NCBI RefSeq assembly: GCF_000711955.1
Contig: NZ_JONR01000019.1
Location: forward strand, 1-64,000
Reading direction: 5' to 3'
DNA from: Nevskia soli DSM 19509
Lineage (GTDB): Bacteria; Pseudomonadota; Gammaproteobacteria; Nevskiales; Nevskiaceae
DNA length: 64,000 bases
The position numbers were made by a program, and so were the translations under genes. Every line of letters starts with the position of its first letter. Positions within the stretch are counted from its first letter, which is position 1. The notes under the pieces were generated by a model, which ran no database searches, had not been told where the DNA came from, and saw only the letters and a list, made by a program, of their open reading frames with translations. Below, in pieces: positions 1-10,200 of this stretch.

Positions 1-215
1 ACCCGGTAACCCAGTTCGATCAGCTGCCGGCCCCAATGGTGGGCGCCGCCGCAAGCCTCCATCAAGACCTGGGCGCCTCGCGTCTGGCCGCGGAAAAAGA
101 CCAGGAACTGGTCCCGTTTGAGCGTCTTGCCGAACCGCTTTTCGCCTCGGGCATCAAAGCCGTGCACTTGGAACTTGTTCTTGGCCAAATCCACCGAGAA
201 AACGGTAATCTCCAT
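1..215 (-). mobile_element. IS110-family transposase, N-terminal part (runs off the window)
   Basis: The minus strand reads from an ATG at 215-213 through about 71 residues to the window edge with no stop. The start MEITVFSVDLAKNKFQVHG is the typical beginning of the IS110 DEDD recombinase, with the first catalytic Asp in VDLAKN, and a likely catalytic Glu follows in LMEACGG. IS110 enzymes cut and rejoin DNA through a RuvC-like DEDD domain and a C-terminal Tnp20 serine domain, and recent work shows they are guided by a bridge RNA. Only the N-terminal part of the first domain is visible, so it cannot be said whether the element is intact. It sits at the edge of a decayed toxin island, which fits insertion into accessory DNA. 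Confidence 0.85.
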
Positions 216-218
216 GTC

Positions 219-302
219 GGACTCCTCTCTCTTCGTTAGCCGGAACCTCAGCAATTCCAGCTTGGCACTTAGATGCCGTTACTTAGAAGGGGGAGGAGTC
301 CA
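219..302 (-). ncRNA. Candidate IS110 bridge RNA segment upstream of the transposase
   Basis: Read on the minus strand, the segment starts GGACTCCTC (302-294) and ends GAGGAGTCC (227-219), a perfect 9-bp closing stem that finishes four bases before the transposase start. Inside are an 8-bp stem, AGCTGGAA with TTCCGGCT around a 9-base loop, and a short GGCA/TGCC stem. IS110-group elements are known to encode a structured guide RNA in the left non-coding end, just upstream of the recombinase gene. The position and multi-loop shape fit that role. Which loops would contact target or donor is not assigned, and the true 5' end may lie further out, towards about 380. Confidence 0.4.
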
Positions 303-381
303 TACCCATCGGATGAAGCAACGATAAGCGACCGGGGACCGAGCACAATCATTTCCACCAATCGGAAAATTTCAGGATTTA

Positions 382-399
382 ATTGTGGTCTGTCCCTGA
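382..399. repeat. Left copy of an 18-bp dispersed repeat
   Basis: The sequence attgtggtctgtccctga recurs at 20441-20458 as atcgtggtctgttcctga, the same orientation with two mismatches. The two copies bracket the whole toxin/lipoprotein block. This left copy lies just downstream of the abrupt end of the endonuclease fragment and just outside the transposase leader, so it is close to an insertion or recombination boundary. Confidence 0.5.
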
Positions 400-406
400 G
401 GTATCC

Positions 407-754
407 TTATTGGTCGATGTATCGAGCGTAGTCATTCTCGATAGTCTTAAAGGCCGACATGTTGAAGTTGCCGTCCTGCGGGAACAGGTTGATATCCCCC
501 TGCTCCGGAAGGAAGCGGTATCCAACGATGTGGCCACCCTGGTCGGTAACCAACCCTGTTGCTGCAGCATTAGATTGGGCTTGCACTTCCGCAGAACTCC
601 GAACGCCGCCGCTGAAATACTCTTGCAGGTTACCCGACGCGGAGAGGGTGTCGCCGTTGGCGTCTAACGTGTAGACCACGCTGTTGTTGCCCACACTGCG
701 CGTAACCAGTGTAGGCGCACCACTGTTTGTCGCTACTACATATCCGGCAACAGT
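407..754 (-). pseudogene. Truncated DNA/RNA non-specific endonuclease (NS_2-type) toxin tip
   Basis: An open frame of about 115 codons runs between a TGA at 757-755 and a TAA at 409-407. Its only usable internal start is a GTG at 694. The residues DQGGHIVGYRF, GDINLFPQ and MSAFKTIENDYARY match the core of Endonuclease_NS_2 toxin domains, in which the His of the GGH motif is catalytic. In the family the chain normally continues with further strands after the ENDYA helix, but here it stops after about ten residues, next to the 382-399 repeat. With no good start, no ribosome binding site and a cut C-terminus, it looks like an orphan toxin cassette left downstream of the active tip. It overlaps the end of the immunity gene. 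Confidence 0.6.
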
Positions 755-957
755 TCAGCTTTTCGACCAATTATTGACACCAGCACTCGTACTTCCGGAG
801 GATCAACAACTACATTTGGATCCAATGCCTCGGGTACGGTGAGAATGACCACAAAGCCTTCCTCACCTTTCGGGAACACTTTTATTGGCTCGCAATACCC
901 GATTCCCCTGCCGTCGAGGAACGTGCTTGCAACGCCGATTGCTTCTTTACTGTCCAT
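736..957 (-). CDS. Small protein, probable immunity protein for the metallopeptidase toxin
   Basis: This gene encodes 73 residues starting MDSKEAIGVASTFLDGRG. The ATG at 957-955 lies 11 bp inside the 3' end of the toxin frame, the coupled arrangement seen for polymorphic toxin and immunity pairs. A start ten codons earlier (987) is possible but would overlap the toxin more. The protein is small and without a signal or membrane segment, with a strand-rich centre (EGFVVILTVPEALD), consistent with a cytoplasmic protein that binds a toxin. The function is inferred from position alone, because I do not recognise the family. It would protect the producing cell and its kin from the zincin tip encoded immediately upstream. 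Confidence 0.55.
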   Translation of the reverse strand: MDSKEAIGVASTFLDGRGIGYCEPIKVFPKGEEGFVVILTVPEALDPNVVVDPPEVRVLVSIIGRKAELLPDM

Positions 958-1273
958 TCGATTGCGCCTCAACGCGTAGCCGTTCAACGTAGTTTACCGA
1001 GAAGTCCTGTTCGGCAGGATTCAGCTGATCCCAAATCCTGTTCTGCTGAAGGCGCTCAAGTACGGAAGCTTCACGACCATACCGCCCAAGATCTCGATAG
1101 GCATCGTATCCGAGCTGCTGGAAATCAAGGTAATGGGAAAGCTCGTGCTTAACCTGTAGCGCAGTCGGATTTTCTGGCAGCTCCATTATTCCAGTACCGT
1201 CTGCACGGGCTAGGAATCGTGGATTCCCCTGTGTGCCATATACAGATATCCCGCGCTTTTCCAGATACGGCAC
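947..1273 (-). CDS. Zincin-like metallopeptidase toxin domain (Tox-MPTase4-like), displaced from Rhs
   Basis: From a GTG at 1273 this frame codes 108 residues. Open reading continues upstream to about 1306 as DLYPADKLKQLVPYLEKRGI. The metallopeptidase motif is HELSHYLDF, an HExxH zinc site, followed by a helix-rich end, as in the Tox-MPTase4 family of Rhs and CDI toxin tips. In that family the tip is fused to the carrier. Here the Rhs frame stops at 1282 and the toxin lies in another frame. Restoring one G in the six-G run (1306-1311, minus strand) gives a continuous AFGGDLYPADKL junction. Either the gene is frameshifted, the run is phase-variable, or the assembly lost a base. The downstream immunity gene overlaps its last codons. 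Confidence 0.7.
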   Translation of the reverse strand: MPYLEKRGISVYGTQGNPRFLARADGTGIMELPENPTALQVKHELSHYLDFQQLGYDAYRDLGRYGREASVLERLQQNRIWDQLNPAEQDFSVNYVERLRVEAQSNGQ

Positions 1274-1281
1274 AAGCTGTT

Positions 1282-4200
1282 TTAACTTATCCGCCGGATA
1301 TAAATCCCCCCGAATGCAGGCCCAAGAGAGTCAGCTGCAACGTTGTTTGTCGCGGAAGCCCCAGTTCCAATGTTAGAAAGTGCACTGGTGGTTTCGCTCT
1401 TACCTAGCCGACTGATCAGTCCAGGAACTGACTTGACCCCCGCCACCCCCAAAGTAAGGAGTCCCTTCGCTCCTTCGGCAACAGCCTGTATGTCGAAAAC
1501 GGTAGCGCCAAGCTGGCGATCGGGAGTATTGATGGCAACCCACGGATTTTGCGCGGCGTTATTGGCGGCATTCATCCCCGCCTGAATCGGATCAATATAC
1601 CCCGGCAATTGATGGCCAGTGAGTCCCTTGTAAATGCCAGCTCCGCGCATCTCCATGGGATCGAATGCCGGACTGCTGCCCGCGGCAAATTGCTGAATCC
1701 CATTGAGCCCCTCGCCGACATAACCTACCGCAATCTGTGACGGATTGACCTGTATCGGCATCTTCTGCTGATCAACCTGCGAGAGCATATAAGTCAGCGT
1801 CTGAATCACCGACGCGTGATTGCCCTGCGCGAAGAAATTCCCAACGGCCTGGACTCCTGATGCCGCTTCGTTATAAATCGTGTGCCCAGCCTCACCAAAC
1901 TCCCCATCTGAAAGCTGGTGCGCCAGCGTACTGAGGAAACCTCCTTTCGGTCCATTGACCGTCACCCCCGATGCGACCGGTGTCTGAGTATCATCGGGAT
2001 GATCGACATACATTGTTCCACTACCGGCCGCCGGTGGCTGCGCCGTAAACGGCTCATTAGTTCCAACTCCTGCAGGGACCACCAAGTCAGATGGGACAGC
2101 GGGTGGATTGGAGCCAATATACGTTCCATAGGGATGGATATTGCCGTCGTCGCCAAGATAGTACTGAGCCGGACTCTGAGGTTGACCACCATTGCCGCCC
2201 GGCGAGCCATACGACACGCCATCCCAGCCGGCGATATAGCCATCGCCCGTTGACGACGAGCTCACAGCCGCGGCTCCGATGGTGTTTGTATCCCCCAGCC
2301 CCAAATCCACACTCGAATCGATCCCCTCCCCCGACGTAAAGTTGATACCGCTGTTCCCCCACATATCCTGCCCGGAGACCAGGGAGGGGAGCTTCTCGCC
2401 CGGCGTGGTCTGCTCTTCCTGCTGCGCCAGATTGCCGATCAGGTTGCGGAAGGCATCGACCGCGATGGCGGCGACGTTGATGTGGCCGTAGCCGTTGACG
2501 AGGACCTGCGTTTCGCTGCTGGCCACACCGCCGACGACGGAGCTGACCGTGCTCGCCGCAAGCCTACTGAAACCAGCGTATTTCTGGAGGTCGAAGCCCA
2601 CGCCGCCGCTGACCCCGCCGCCGACCGCCGCCCCGGCCAGGCTGGCCCAGTCGAAGCTTTTCTGGTGGCCGATGGCGATGTCGCCCAGCTGCTGCACGGC
2701 GTTGCCAGTGATGCCGGCCGCTACGCCATAGCCGATGGAGCTGGTCGCGGTCCCTCCGCCAGCGCCGCCTACGGCGGCGGTGGCCGCTGCCGCGCCGGCG
2801 GCGATGGCGACTTCGCCGATGCTGAATTTGCCGTCACTGGCGTACTTGGAGCTGATCAGCGGGTCGCCGCCGGTGAGCGCCCAGGCGGAAAACAGTTTGC
2901 CGGTGCTGAGCTGGCCGTTGGCGGCCAGGTAGGTGTCCTGCTGGACGACGCTGCCGACGGCGGCGCCCAGGACGGGGTTCCAGGTGAAGAAGGTGACGAT
3001 GGCGCCGACGATGGCGCCGACGATCATGGAGCCCTGGGTGCACTGCGGCTTAGGCGGCGGCACATAGTTCGGCTGGGCCCCGATATCCCCCAGGATCTTC
3101 TGCGGGTTGTACGGCGCACTGGTATTGGCGTTGTTGTGCAGGCTGCCGATCTGGTTGGGGATGGTCAGGCTTTGGCCAGTTACAAGATCGCCATTGCCGG
3201 TCAGCCCGTTGGCATCGGCGATCAGGTACCACAGGCTGGAATCGCCCCATACGGCGGTGGCGATGCTTTGTAATGAGTCGCCGGACTGGACCAGGTACTG
3301 GCCGGGGCCGGCGGTGGTCTGCTGGGTGGGGTCCGGGGCTCCGGCGGCGAAGGTTGCGTCGCTGAGCAGGGTCTGGCCCAGGGGGGTGTTGGGGGTTTCG
3401 CCGCGGTTGACGGCGGCATCCGTTGCGGTGGCGTCGGCCATGCCGGCGACGAGGTTGCCGGCGTTGCCGACGGCGGCGCCGTGGACGTAGTAGTAGCTCT
3501 GCTGGGCGTTCTGGCTGCCGTTGGCGTTGTACAAGGTCTGCTGCAGGATGTGGCCGCCGGCGTCGACGATGTAGCCGCGGGTGGGGGCGCTGCCGTAGTT
3601 GAGCTGGACCTGGGTCAGGTGGCCGTAGGCGTCGAAGGTTTCGGTGCTGTTGCCGGGGATGTAGCTGCCGGACGGCGGGACGTAGTTGGTGGTGGCGGTT
3701 TCGCTCTGCTGCTGGTAGCCGGCATAGCGGGCGTAGGTGAGCTGGTAGGTGTTGTCGTAGTTTTGCGGGGTGTTGTGCATCGTGTATTGGGTGGCGTTGC
3801 CGGCGCCGTCGTAGTAGCCGGTGTCGCTGGCGATGCTGGGGGTGTCGCTGTCGCTGGCGGTGCTGGAGGAGTAGCGGACGCGGGTTTGCAGGCTGAGATG
3901 GCCGAGGCCGTCGTCGGTGTATTGGTTTTCGGTGATGAGCTGGCCGTTGGCGTTGTAGAAGGATTTGGCGATGCGGCCGGTTTCGGGCTGGAGGCCTTGG
4001 TTAGCGTAGCTTTCGGCGCTGGTCTGGCGGCCGGCCTGGTCGTAGGTGTAGACGGTGTCGGGGGCGCCGCCATTGGGGGCGGTGTCGAGGTGGACGGCGA
4101 CGAGGCGGCCGGCGGTGTCGTAGTCGTAGCTGGTGTAGCTCTGGGCGAAGGTGGTCATGCGCCGCTCGCCGCCCAGGTCGTAGGCGATGGCGGTGCCGGC

Positions 4201-7200
4201 GCTGCCGATGACGATCTGTCCGCTGACCAGGCTGCCCTGGGACAGGGTCAGGCGGTTCATACCGTCGTACTGGTACCAGTAGTCCAGGTGGGTGACGGTG
4301 CCGGTGTTGGCGGGCTGGGTGGGGTCGGCAAGGTCCTGGACGGCGGTGTGCTCGCGGTTGCCGACGGCGTCGTAGGCGTAGGCGATGTCGTAGCGGTCGT
4401 CGCGCACCTGGGAGACGCGGTCTTCGGCGTCGTAGCTGATGCGGGTGTCCTGCCAGGACTGGCCGGTGACGAGGTCGCTGTAGCGCTCGAGGATGTGGTT
4501 GCCGGCGGCGTCGTAGCGATAGAGGGTGAGGCGGGAGTCGGCGCCGCTGAAGTTTTCCTGCTCGCTCCTGAGCCAGCCGTTGGCGTAGTAGGCGTAGGTC
4601 AGGTCCTGGCCGCTGCCGGCGCGGTGGGACAGGCGGCCCCAGGCGTCGTACTGGTCGCTGACGCTGTGCCCGCCCAGGTCGGTGTGGGTCAGCTCGCGGC
4701 CGAAGTAGTCGTAGCTCCAGCTCTGGGTGTTGCCGTCGCCGTCGGTGGTGGACGTTTCGTGGCCTTCGGCGTCGTAGCTGAAGGTGGTCTTGTAAATGCT
4801 GGCGTAGTTGGTGCCGGCCAGGGGGGTCATGGAGGCGACGACCCGGCCCTGGGTGTCGTAGCGGTAGCGGGTGAGGTTGACGGCGTTGCCGCCGCTGTCG
4901 GTGATGCCGTCGCTGGCGCTGGTGCGGTTGCCGGCTTCGTCGTAGGTGAAGTACAGGACCGGGTCGACGTGGTTGCCGTTGATGTCGTAGACGTCCAGGG
5001 TTTCCTGGCGGATCAGGCGGTTGAGCTTGTCGTAGCCGTAGACGGTGATGTCGCCCCGCCCGTCTTCGTCGGCGATGCGCCGGCCCAGGGTGTCGTAGGT
5101 GTCGGTGACCACGCCGGCGTCGGGGTTGTAGGTTTGGACGAGGTTGCCGCCGGCATCGTACAGCTCGGTGACGGTGTGGCCGTCGGCGTCGGTGCTGCCG
5201 ATCTGCAGGCCGCGGGCGTCGTAGTAGCTGGTGCTGGTGGGGCTGGCCAGGCTGCTGGCCCCGGTGAGGGGGTTGAGGACGTCGACCTGCGGCAGGGTCT
5301 GGACGGTCTGGTGGCTGAGGTAGTCGTAGCGGTAGGTGGTGGCCCAGGCGCTGTTGCGCGGGTCGGTGACGCTCAGGACGTTGCCCCAGCGGTCCAGGGT
5401 TTCAGTGCGGATGGGGGTGATGGTGATACCGGCCGCCGGGGCGGTGACGTTGCCGGGAGTGCCGGCGCTGACGGTGAAGGTGCCGGCGTAGGTGTTGAGG
5501 GCCTGGACGATGGCGCCATCGACAGTGCTGGCGGTGGGGGTGATGCCGGCGGCGCTCTGGGCGATGCTGAAGTTGTAGCTGATGGCCCCGCTGAGCGCGT
5601 GGCCGGCGGCGTCGGTCATGCCGATCTGCCAGACGTTGGTGCCGGCGGCGGTGAGCACCAGGGTGCCGCTCTGTGCGCTCGAAGTGTAGGTGACGGCGCC
5701 GCTGTTGAAGGTCTGGCCCATGCCGGGGAGAACGGTCAGCAGCAGGCGGTGATCGGCGGTGACGACGAGGCTGATGCCGCTGCCGTCGTTGGCGGTGGGG
5801 GCGTCCTGGGTGAATTGCGGATCGCTCTCCTGCACGGCCCGGCCAAGGGCGTCGTACGCAGTGTCGGTTTCGATGCGGCCGGTGATGGCCGTGACTTGCG
5901 AGGGCGCGCTCAGCAGGCCGGAGACGTAGGGCTGCGTGGGGTCGTAGGCCTGCCCGGCCGTGGTCTGGTAAGTCTGCTGGTTGGCAAGCTGCAACGGCAC
6001 GACGATCCTGGCGGTGGTATCGCCTTGCAGATCGTAGCGGTAGACGGTGTCCACCCCGCCCTGGTCGGTCTGCCAGAGGTGGCCGCCATCGTCGTAGTAA
6101 TACACCTCGCGGTAGGTGCCGAGCACGGTCCCCGCGGCGGCGCGGCTGTCTCCGGAGACGAAGGTGCCGGTGGAGGTATAGACGGCTTCGACGGTGTCCT
6201 TGCCGGTCTGCTCGCCGAAGGTGTTGAAGGCGGACTGGGTCTTGTCGAAGGCGTAGTTGGTGTTCAGCGCGCTGCGCGTGACGATATCGGTTTCGGTCTG
6301 GCGGCCGTTGCGGTCGTAGGCGTAGAGCGTGACCTGCTGCAGAGCGGGGCCGAGCACGTCGGTCTGGGTACGCCAGGTGCGCGCCAAGTTGCCGAATTTG
6401 TCGTAGGAATTCTGCTGCTGCTTGCCGGCGGCATCCCAACTGGAGATGACGCGGCCGAGCAGGTCGTAGGCGCTGTAGCTGGTCTGGTCGTTGGCGGCGT
6501 CCGGCGCGGCGATGGTGACCGTGCTGCCGCTGATGGCGCCGCCGTTGGCGTAGCTGGTGCTGCTGACCTGGTGGCCGAGCAGATCGTAGGCGTAGGTGGT
6601 CAGGGGTGAGTCGAGGCTCGTGACGCCGGTGGCCTGGATGTAGGGCGTGCCGCCATTGGCGGGATAGACACGCAGCTGGCCGGAGAGGGTGCCGTCCGCC
6701 GGGCCGCCGGGCAGCACCACGGCATGGCCGGCGGAATCGGTGGCGGTGAGCTTGTAGTTGTAGCTGCCGGCGGCCAGGGTGTGTGAATCCACCTGCCAGA
6801 AGTTGCCGGCCTTGACGGCGGCGGGAAGCGACTGCCAGGTGGTGGAGCCCGTTGCCTGGTATTGGAACTGCAAGGATGCGACGTTCGAGGGGATGCTGCC
6901 GATCTCGATCATCGAGGAAGGCTTGCTGCTGTCGTACACGGTGACCAGGGTGGTGCCGACGTACTTCTGCACGGTGATGCTGTCCACCGACATGACGTAG
7001 CTATAGTGGCCGTCGATTGCCGGCGGCGAGATGGAGATGCCGTCGTCGCCGACCGCCGCGGCCAGGGTGTTCGTCTCGGTGACAGTCTTGGTGTCGTATG
7101 CAACGTCCCCCCTGAGCCAGTACTGCTTCTCGTAGGTGACGCTGACCACCACGTTGCCGGTGCCCCAGTTGTCGAGCGAATCCCACTGCACGTCGAGGCG

Positions 7201-10200
7201 GGTGGCGTTGCCGGAGACGATGTCGTCGAGAGAATACTGCATGCCCACCGAGCGCATGGTGACGGCGGAGTCCGGGCCGACGCTGGCTCGGGTGGGCGCC
7301 GACACGGCGACGACATGGCCAAGCGCATCGTAGGTGGTACGCGTGATGGCGCCGCTGGGATCGGTGACGGCGACGATGTTGCCGACGCCGTCGTACTGGG
7401 TGATCTGGGAGAGGTTGCCGGTGGTGTTGGCGACCGCAGTGCCGTTGAGCTGGGCGTACTGCACGCCGACCGAGGTCTTGACGGTCTGGCGATCGAGCTG
7501 GTCGTACTGGTAAGCCGTTTCGCGGTCGTAACCGGCAGCATTGTTGGCCGAGACCGGTGTTGTTACCGGCGTCAGGGCGGTGAAGTTGGCGACGCCTCCG
7601 GTCACAGTAACGGTCTGCGCTCTGGCGTACTGGATGGTGTCGGTGAGCCTGCTGAAAGAATCGTAGGTGTTACGGGTGTAGTAGCCCAGGGCATCAAGAC
7701 TATCGGTCTGCCGGCCGGCCTTGTCGTAGCCGTAATAGGCGGTGGCCCAGTCCGCCGGATAGGACTGGACATTGGGCTGGGTGCCCGTGGGTTGAGGCTT
7801 GATCAGGGTGCTTTGCGAGAGCAAGTCACCGAAGGCGTCATAGGTATAGAGCGTGGTCGGGCTGGCTTTCGCCAAGCCTTGTGCCAGGTCGTCCAGGGCG
7901 TTGCCGCCGACCACGGGGACGTAGTAGTCCACAGCCGGCTGGGTGACCTGGATCTTGCGATCGAGAGCATCGTAAGCGGTAGTGATGGTGCGGGCATTGG
8001 CACTGCTCAGAATGCCGACAAGCGCCTTGGCCTTGGCCAGGGCGGCGGCGGCGTTGGCAGCGCTGGGGGTGGTGCGCAGAGTGGCTTCCAGGGTAGCGAG
8101 GCTGCTGCCGCCGCCGGTGGTGGTGTTGGTCTGGTCGATGAAAGATGCGTAACGGGTGACACCAGTCTGGTTGCCGAAGGCGTCATAGCTGTAGGCGGTG
8201 ACGCCGCGCTCAGCATCTATGTCGTAGGCCAGCTGGCCGAGGACGTTGTATATCTTGTAACTGAAGTTGCCGGTAACACCTGTGCCGGCGGCATCTTCGC
8301 CGACGATGGCGTTGCCCTGGGCGTCGTAGAACGTCGTGCTGGAAAGCGCGAGCATTGTTTCCGTGCGCGCGGCGCCGTAATGCCCGCTAGCATCGCTGGC
8401 GGCGCTGTAGACACCGACAACGGGCTGAGTGGTCTGTATTTGCCTGCCGAGTGCGTCGTAGTTGTAGGTGATGGTGTCGGGATAGGTATTGGTGGCGTCC
8501 TTCAGAACGGTGAAGGTGTAGGTGCCGGTGCCGACGGCGCTGCCCTTGGACTGGCTGGTGATATTACCCAGGGCATCGTAGGTGTATTGGGTCGCTTCAC
8601 GGCGTCCACCGCCGTCCACGGTGATGCCCGGCGTGGCGCCAGTGGCAAGGGTGTAGGTGGTGACCAGGGGGTCGACTTCGAGCGCCAGACGCCCGGCGCC
8701 GTCGTAGGCGTAGTTCCAGGTGTAGCCGTTCTGGTTGGTGTAGCTCAGTTTGTTGCCCAGGCCATCGTAGGTGTATGACTGGGTGTAACCGGCGGCGTCG
8801 ACTACGCTGCCGAGGCGGCCCGCATTGTCGTAGTTGTCATGGGTGTGCTCGTCCCCGGCGGCGTTGAGGTTGCCGGCGACGAGGGTGGCCATGGCGGCTT
8901 CGGTGGGCGCCGCGGCGTTCACGGTCATGGCGTTGGCATACCGATAGGTATCGGTGACGCGGCCGTCGGCGTCGTAGCGGGTTTCGCTGACGGCGGCCTT
9001 GTACTGGGCGCCGGCAAGGCCGAGGACTTGCAGGGTGTAGCGCTGGCGGCCGGAATTGTCGTAGGCGTAGTAGGTGATGCGGTCGTGGGCGCTGTCGGCG
9101 AAGCCGGCGGCGGCCACGGCGGTATCGAGCGCGACCTTGGTGTAGCTGGCGGTGGTGACGGTGGTGCGGGTGGCGTAGGCGGTGACGCTGACGAGGTTGC
9201 CGGCGGCGTCGTAACCGTTCTTGGTGACGGCGCCGGAGGCATCGACGGTATAGATGACACGGCCGGCGAGGTCGTAGGCGGTGCCGCTATGCTGATCCGC
9301 CGCGTTGGCAGTCAATCCGGTAGGCGCGGTGGGCGCAGCGGTCAGGCTGGTGACGGCGATGCGGTTGGCATAACGCACCGTATCGGTAAGCCGCCCGGCG
9401 GCGTCATAGGCATAGCCGGTGACCTCCCCCAGCCCGTCGATGCTGTAGCTCAGATGCCCGGCGGCGTCGTAGATATTCCAGCTGATACGGTCGGCCGTGG
9501 TGCTGGGGCTGGCCGGCAGCAGGGCCTTGATGCCGGCGGCGGTGGGCGGGTCGGCGAGGCTTGCGGTGTTGATGGCGGCGGCGTACTGCACGCTGCGGGT
9601 GATGCGCCCTTCCCCGTCGTAGTCGCTCTGGCTGACCCCGCCCAGGGGGTCGACGGCGTAGATCTGCCGGTTGTCGGCGTCGTAGCCGTAGCGCCAGAGG
9701 TTGCCGTTGGCGTCGGTCTTCTTGACCAGGTTGCCGGCCTTGTCGTAGGCGTAGGCGGTGGTGAGGTTGAGCTTGCCGCTGCCGTAATCGACGATCTGGC
9801 TGGTCCGCCGCCCGAGCTTGTCGTAGGCGTATTGGGTGGTGCGGGTGACGGTGCCGGGGGCGGCGCTGTAGGTCCATACGCCGGTGGTGGCGTTGTAGCT
9901 GCCCTGCTGGCCTTCGACCTGGGTCAGGGTGTCGCCCAGGGCGTCGTAGGTGTAGGTGGTGGCCAGCTTCAATCCGGCGGTGTCGATGATGACGGCGGTG
10001 CTGCGGCCGAGGTTGTCGAAGACGGTCTGGGTGATGACGCCGCTGGGGTCGGTGACCTGGTAGGCCTGGCCGAAGGCGTTGTAGGCGTACTGGGTGACGA
10101 GGTTGAGGCCGCTGGGGTCGACGCTGCGGCTGAGGACGCGGTTGGCGGCGTCGTAGCTGTAGCGGGTGACGGTGCCGTTGGCGTCGGTGCTGGTGCTCAG

